Below, piece after piece: positions 60,301 through 64,000 of a stretch of 64,000 bases of DNA (position 1 is the stretch's first letter; each line of letters begins with the position of its first letter). The stretch is from Heterocephalus glaber (taxonomy: Eukaryota; Chordata; Mammalia; Rodentia; Bathyergidae), in contig NW_004624732.1 in the NCBI RefSeq assembly GCF_000247695.1, positions 20,679,010 through 20,743,009 of the forward strand. The letters run 5' to 3'. The position numbers were made by a program, and so were the translations under genes. Under the pieces are notes generated by a model. That model was not told where the DNA came from, ran no database searches, and saw only the letters and a list, made by a program, of their open reading frames with translations.

Positions 60301-61434
60301 TGGCCTGGAATCCATCCTCAAATTAATGTAATCCCCAAATTGATACATTTTCATATCTCCTGCTCCCATTACAGAATAAATAATTTAGTGTAAAAATTAG
60401 ACTTACCTTCTTCAAGAAATGGAAGTTTCATTAAGATCAGGGCCCATATCATATGACATTTTAGAAGTTCACAATTTCTAGCACTGTATTAGAGATAACA
60501 TTCGTTGGCCATGTTTTCAGAATGACTGGTACTGCCCTGAAGTTGCCTTTGCTATGTGGACAAGCTCCCTTAGAGGTGAACAGCAGCCCCAAGTACAGGA
60601 TGAGGGGGTGGAGGTCTGCATGAATCCATTACTCAGCAACAATGAAACCTCAGCACTCTATTTCTAAGAACGCTGTGTACATGTTTGAGAGAAGCCATGG
60701 AAGGACAGCTAGGTGCTATAATTTTTAAGCCTTCCAACTATTGCAGATGTGTACATAGGCTATAATATCACCAGAAAACATCCTGTTGTGTGTGCTTTAT
60801 TTACTGCTCCACCTTAGCTACCTACAATGTTCAGTTACATGAATGACTATGTGCACTTCCCTTTTAGGTTTTATCCATGAGTGCTCAACATTCTCCAGTC
60901 CAGAAGTCTCCACCAGTCCAGGGATAAGTATTACAGATGTCCTGCTGGTGCCTCTTGCATTCAGAACACATTCAGGAGAGAACCCCTTTCTCCTTACTGG
61001 TTCCTCCTGTAAATTGTATTCCAATACTTGCCAGTGCCCTGAGAAGAGTATGCTTAGTATAACCAAAGCTGCAACTTGAGAGATGGATACAGAGAAATAG
61101 AAACTCAGTCAGGATTCTTCATCAATGCTATGCCATGCACCCTACAAGAGCTCAGTGTCCAGACTGCTCAGCTCCTGCTGGTGTGTCCAAGGTCACACAT
61201 CAGGAGGAAGAGTAGTAGGAACCACAACCACCAGAGGACCTGAGATCAAAGGAGCCCTAGGAAGCCAAGCAGTGCTGGTACTTATCATCATCATCAACCT
61301 CTCACTGGCCATGACTTCCTTTCTAAGCTCTAGCTAATAAAATTTAGTTAATTATTTATTTTTCATAATATCAGTCAAATATAGAAAGTCAATCATTGAG
61401 TGTGTACCAACTGGATGTTTAAGCAGTATGCATA
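60301..61434. other. unassigned DNA
   Basis: Frames on both strands at 60818-61079 have no recognisable domain; a CTTCCCTTTTAG string precedes the plus frame but no donor follows it. Confidence 0.4.
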
Positions 61435-61808
61435 AGGTATGTCTAAGGTCTCAATATTCCTGCCCCACCCTCCATCTTAGAGTCACATTGAAATCTAGCC
61501 CCCCAAGGTGATATATTAGGATGAAGAACCTCTGGAAGGTTATTAGAACATGAAGATGCCATCCTCATGAATGGGACAGTTGCCCTTATTAAGGAGACCC
61601 CAGGGATCTCTCCCTTTATCCCCAGCTCCTTTACTATGTAAGGGTACAATGAGAAGTTCATGTCTATGAGCCATATAATAGGCCATCAACACACACAGAA
61701 TCCGCTAGTGCTTAGAGCTAGTATTTCTCGGGTTCTAGAAATGTTAGAAATAAACAAAAGCCTCACACAGTACAGCATTTTGCTGTGTAGCCCCAATGGA
61801 CTAAGACA
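61435..61808 (+). mobile_element. MaLR-type solo LTR
   Basis: CATGAATGGGACAGTTGCCC, then TTATTAAGGAGACCCCAGGG and the end CCCCAATGGACTAAGACAG fit an MST/MLT-like LTR in sense orientation. Confidence 0.8.
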
Positions 61809-61829
61809 GGCATAACATAAAAGTTAGCT

Positions 61830-61950
61830 TCTTTTACCTTCTCCTTATTCATAAGTATTTCAATCATCTTACAGACAAGGAAACTGTAGTTGAGGGAAAA
61901 TCAAACTAGTGAGTGACAGAGCCTGCATTTAAATCCAAATTCAAATGGCC
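61830..61950 (+). repeat. MIR-like SINE fragment
   Basis: ATCTTACAGACAAGGAAACT and AGTGAGTGACAGAGCCTGCA; short but typical. Confidence 0.6.
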
Positions 61951-62515
61951 CTTTAGCTGGCATATTTTATCATTATTTTATTTTCCATTAGCACGAAGTA
62001 CATCAAGTCTCTATATTGAGAAGTCAAAATGAGACATCAAACTTTTCATTAGTTGTACTGAAAATATACAGTGTCATCCTTTGTGAGAACATTAAATTTA
62101 ATACATACACTATCCTCTGCTAGTCTCCTGAGATACAAGTAAAGCTTTATGCCTTCTGGAATCTCCTGCATTGTCTGTCTCCAGAAAAAGGTGAGGGTTC
62201 TTTGATGGCCATAAATGCTCTACTCTATCCCCTAGCATGCCACTGTGGGACAGATGAAGGGAGGGAAAACAAAATCCAGAGTGTGGATGTGGTATGAGAG
62301 AAGAGAAATCATAACATCAGAAGCAGTGATAAATCAAAAGGTCCTCAAATCAGTATTTCTCCAAGTAACATCTACAGAGCAACAATACTAAGCAGATGTA
62401 TGATCAGTAAGGGGGAAACACTGTTCTATGGACATTTTAGAGATTTTCCCTAGCACACTACTGCAAAAAAAGCTTGGAGAATCTTGCCATTCAAGAAATA
62501 AAAATTATATTTGAG
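61951..62515. other. unassigned DNA upstream of the L1
   Basis: No gene. The last bases (AAAATTATATTTGAG, 62500-62515) may be the L1 target site. Confidence 0.35.
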
Positions 62516-62741
62516 ATTCCACTGCTCCCAGCCCAGAGGAAGGCGCTTCCGGGCCATATTCCACCACTCCCAACCCAGAGGTAGCGGCTTCCAGGCCACC
62601 ATTCCAATGCTCCCAGCCCAAAGGAGGTGAGCCGGGTGGGTGTCAATAGAACCATCCCCCCCTCTAAACTGAGAAGACACGTAAAACAAGTCTCAAAACC
62701 AAACTTCCATATCATCAACAGCAACCCCAAAAGGAAAGGAG
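62516..62741 (+). promoter_or_regulatory. L1 5' UTR with tandem 42-bp monomers
   Basis: Two full units and one partial unit start at 62516, 62558 and 62601, each beginning ATTCCA, with CTCCCAGCCCAGAGG-like cores and CTTCC.GGCC ends. They are 42 and 43 bp. The block is the most CpG-containing in the area and precedes ORF1, as expected of an L1 internal promoter. About 100 bp of non-repeated leader follow (62637-62741). Confidence 0.8.
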
Positions 62742-63612
62742 ATGGAACACTCTGATACTCAACCAACTGGACTCCCTGAACAGGCAACTAAAGAGGATCT
62801 GGAAAAAATGAAATCAGAAATTATTTCTCAGATAACAACAGAGATTGTGCTCGTAGTGCAAGACATGATTAATAAATCTAGAGAGGAGCTCAGGAAGATG
62901 ATGGAATTCCAACAGAGGAAAAAAAGGGGATCCACAAAACACATGCAAACAAATTTCCAGGAAATCAAAAACTCCATGGAAAGTCTACACAGTAGAATGA
63001 GCCAATGTGAGGACAGAATTTCAGATATAGAAGATAAGATTGCAACTAATGACCAGGAAAAGAAAAATTGCTTTAAAATTGTAAGGCACCATGAGAAATC
63101 AATCCAGCAGCTGCTAGATGATGCAAGGAAGAATAATATAAGACTGGTTGGAGTCAAAAAAGAAACAGGAGAGAGGATGACATAAAAAAAATGTTCACAG
63201 AAGTAAAGGAAGAAAACTTCCCAAGCAGGGGAAATGAACTTGACATACAGATAAGTGAGGCATATAGGACTCCAAATAGCCTTGATCAAAAAAATCTGCA
63301 CAAAGGCACATAATTGTGAAGATTCAAGAAAGCCAACAGAAGAACAAAGTTCTACTAGCAGTTAGAGAAAAGAAACAAATCACATGCAAAGGAAAACCCA
63401 TCAGAATCACAGCAGACTTCTCAATGCAAGCCCTCAAGGCAAGAAGAGCTTTGAGTGATGCATTCCAAGCCCTAAAGGAAAACAGCCTCCAACCCAGATT
63501 GATGTACCCTGCAAAACTATCTTTCAAAATTGATGGAGAAATAAGGTACATTCATGACAAAGAGCACCTTAGGAACTTCATAATACCAAACCAGCACTCC
63601 AAAAAATTTTAG
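62742..63612 (+). pseudogene. L1 ORF1 (RNA-binding chaperone), two frameshifts
   Basis: L1 ORF1 protein is a trimeric RNA-binding chaperone that coats L1 RNA. The ATG at 62742 opens 147 codons: an N-terminal region and a heptad-rich coiled coil (about residues 45-125, with SLHSRMSQCEDRISDIEDKI). The RRM-like start (NNIRLVGVKKE) follows before a stop at 63183. A second frame carries ENFPSRGNELDIQISEAYRT (about 63200-63260), and a third (63316-63612) the C-terminal domain with PIRITADFSMQALKARRAL and LMYPAKLSFKIDGEIRYI. So two frame changes, one at the A-run at 63184-63190 and one near 63300, break it. Total length is close to a normal ORF1, so decay is mainly by indels. Confidence 0.92.
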
Positions 63613-63725
63613 ACAATATACTAGGAACAGACAATGAGGATAACAACCCCAGGAAGCACAGCAGAATGAACCCACTGGGCATGACAAGAAATTAAATGTA
63701 AAGGGGTAGAAACCCACAAAAAGTC
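63613..63725 (+). other. L1 inter-ORF spacer
   Basis: 113 bp between the ORF1 stop and the first ATG of the ORF2 frame; no coding signal. Confidence 0.75.
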
Positions 63726-64000
63726 ATGAATATGATAACTCAGTATGTATCAGGTATAACCATCAATGTTAATGGTCTCTATTCACCAATCAAAAGAAAT
63801 AGACTGGCAAAATGGGTCAAGAAGAAAAATCCAACAATATGTTGCATACAAGAAACATACTTAATTCAAAAGGAAACTCATAGACTGAAAGTTAAAGGGT
63901 GGAAAACAATACTCTATGCAACGGGAACCCGAAAAAAAGCAGAAGTAGCTATCCTCTTGGCAGATCAAGTAGATTTCAAACCAACACTGATTAAGAGAGA
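63726..64000 (+). CDS. L1 ORF2, N-terminal endonuclease part (incomplete)
   Basis: ORF2 supplies the endonuclease and reverse transcriptase for L1 insertion. The 91 codons seen from ATG 63726 (a second ATG is at 63732) are open to the window edge. They show GITINVNGL (with the catalytic asparagine of the APE-like fold), CCIQETYL (with the catalytic glutamate) and KGWKTILYATG followed by KKAEVAILLADQVDFKP. These blocks align in order with the start of mammalian L1 endonucleases. No stop or shift is seen in this part, but the remaining roughly 1,180 residues are outside the window, so activity cannot be judged. Confidence 0.9.
   Translation, partial: MNMITQYVSGITINVNGLYSPIKRNRLAKWVKKKNPTICCIQETYLIQKETHRLKVKGWKTILYATGTRKKAEVAILLADQVDFKPTLIKR

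Larger units (their letters stand above)
62516..64000 (+). mobile_element. L1 retrotransposon, 5' part, continues past window
   Basis: The order 5' UTR monomers, ORF1, short spacer, ORF2 start is that of a 5'-complete L1. It differs from the truncated copies elsewhere in the window. Coding damage in ORF1 means it cannot make an intact ORF1 protein. The 3' end and target duplication lie beyond 64000. Confidence 0.93.

Noticed and set aside
62450..62787. 98-codon minus-strand frame with repeated W/G units
   Set aside because: It is an antisense reading of the L1 5' UTR monomers, open because the unit length is a multiple of three.
1..64000. CRISPR array, phage defence or operon-like system
   Set aside because: No regular spacer-repeat array, ribosome binding sites or clustered genes exist. 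The SINE, L1 and LTR content identifies mammalian nuclear DNA.

Overview
This window looks like 64 kb of AT-rich mammalian (rodent) nuclear DNA with no recognisable complete protein-coding gene. The rodent call rests on interspersed repeats: tRNA-Ala-derived ID-type SINEs with oligo(A) tails and target-site duplications, and dimeric SINEs joining a 7SL-derived B1 half to an ID half (B1-dID type, known from squirrel, dormouse, beaver and related rodents). Rodent-active L1s and MaLR LTRs fit the same picture. My best guess is a lineage near beaver or squirrel, but the sequence alone does not fix the species.

Layout. 0-13 kb: B1-dID copies, degraded L1 pieces, a 115-bp duplicated segment (6.45 and 7.97 kb), a MaLR-type LTR and a Tigger-like DNA transposon. 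13.46-15.67 kb: a nested stack in which an LTR was hit by an ID SINE and by a 5'-truncated L1, and the L1 was itself hit by another SINE. 15.8-26.5 kb: hAT and MER2-like DNA transposon relics, MIR-like pieces, one splice-flanked open segment at 21.01-21.19 kb (possible exon), LTRs, and a CR1/L3-type LINE relic. 30.2-33.6 kb: an LTR followed by a long, decayed L1. 37.2-38.8 kb: a Tigger element whose transposase remnant is split by a tiny internally deleted SINE, then a 5'-truncated L1 with a clear 17-bp duplication. 42-50 kb: two MLT1-like LTRs, two short L1 3' ends and microsatellites. 54-61.8 kb: further old repeats, a SINE inside a MER5-like element, a well-bounded hAT element and an LTR. 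62.5-64 kb: the 5' part of a longer L1 running off the window, with tandem 42-bp monomers, a frameshifted ORF1 and an open start of the ORF2 endonuclease.

The window therefore reads as intergenic or deep intronic DNA, and its main information is transposon stratigraphy. No CRISPR array, operon, RNA gene or novel multi-gene system is visible. The most useful leads are the candidate exon, the SINE-in-transposase insertion, the L1 5' monomers, the CR1/L3 relic and the local duplication.
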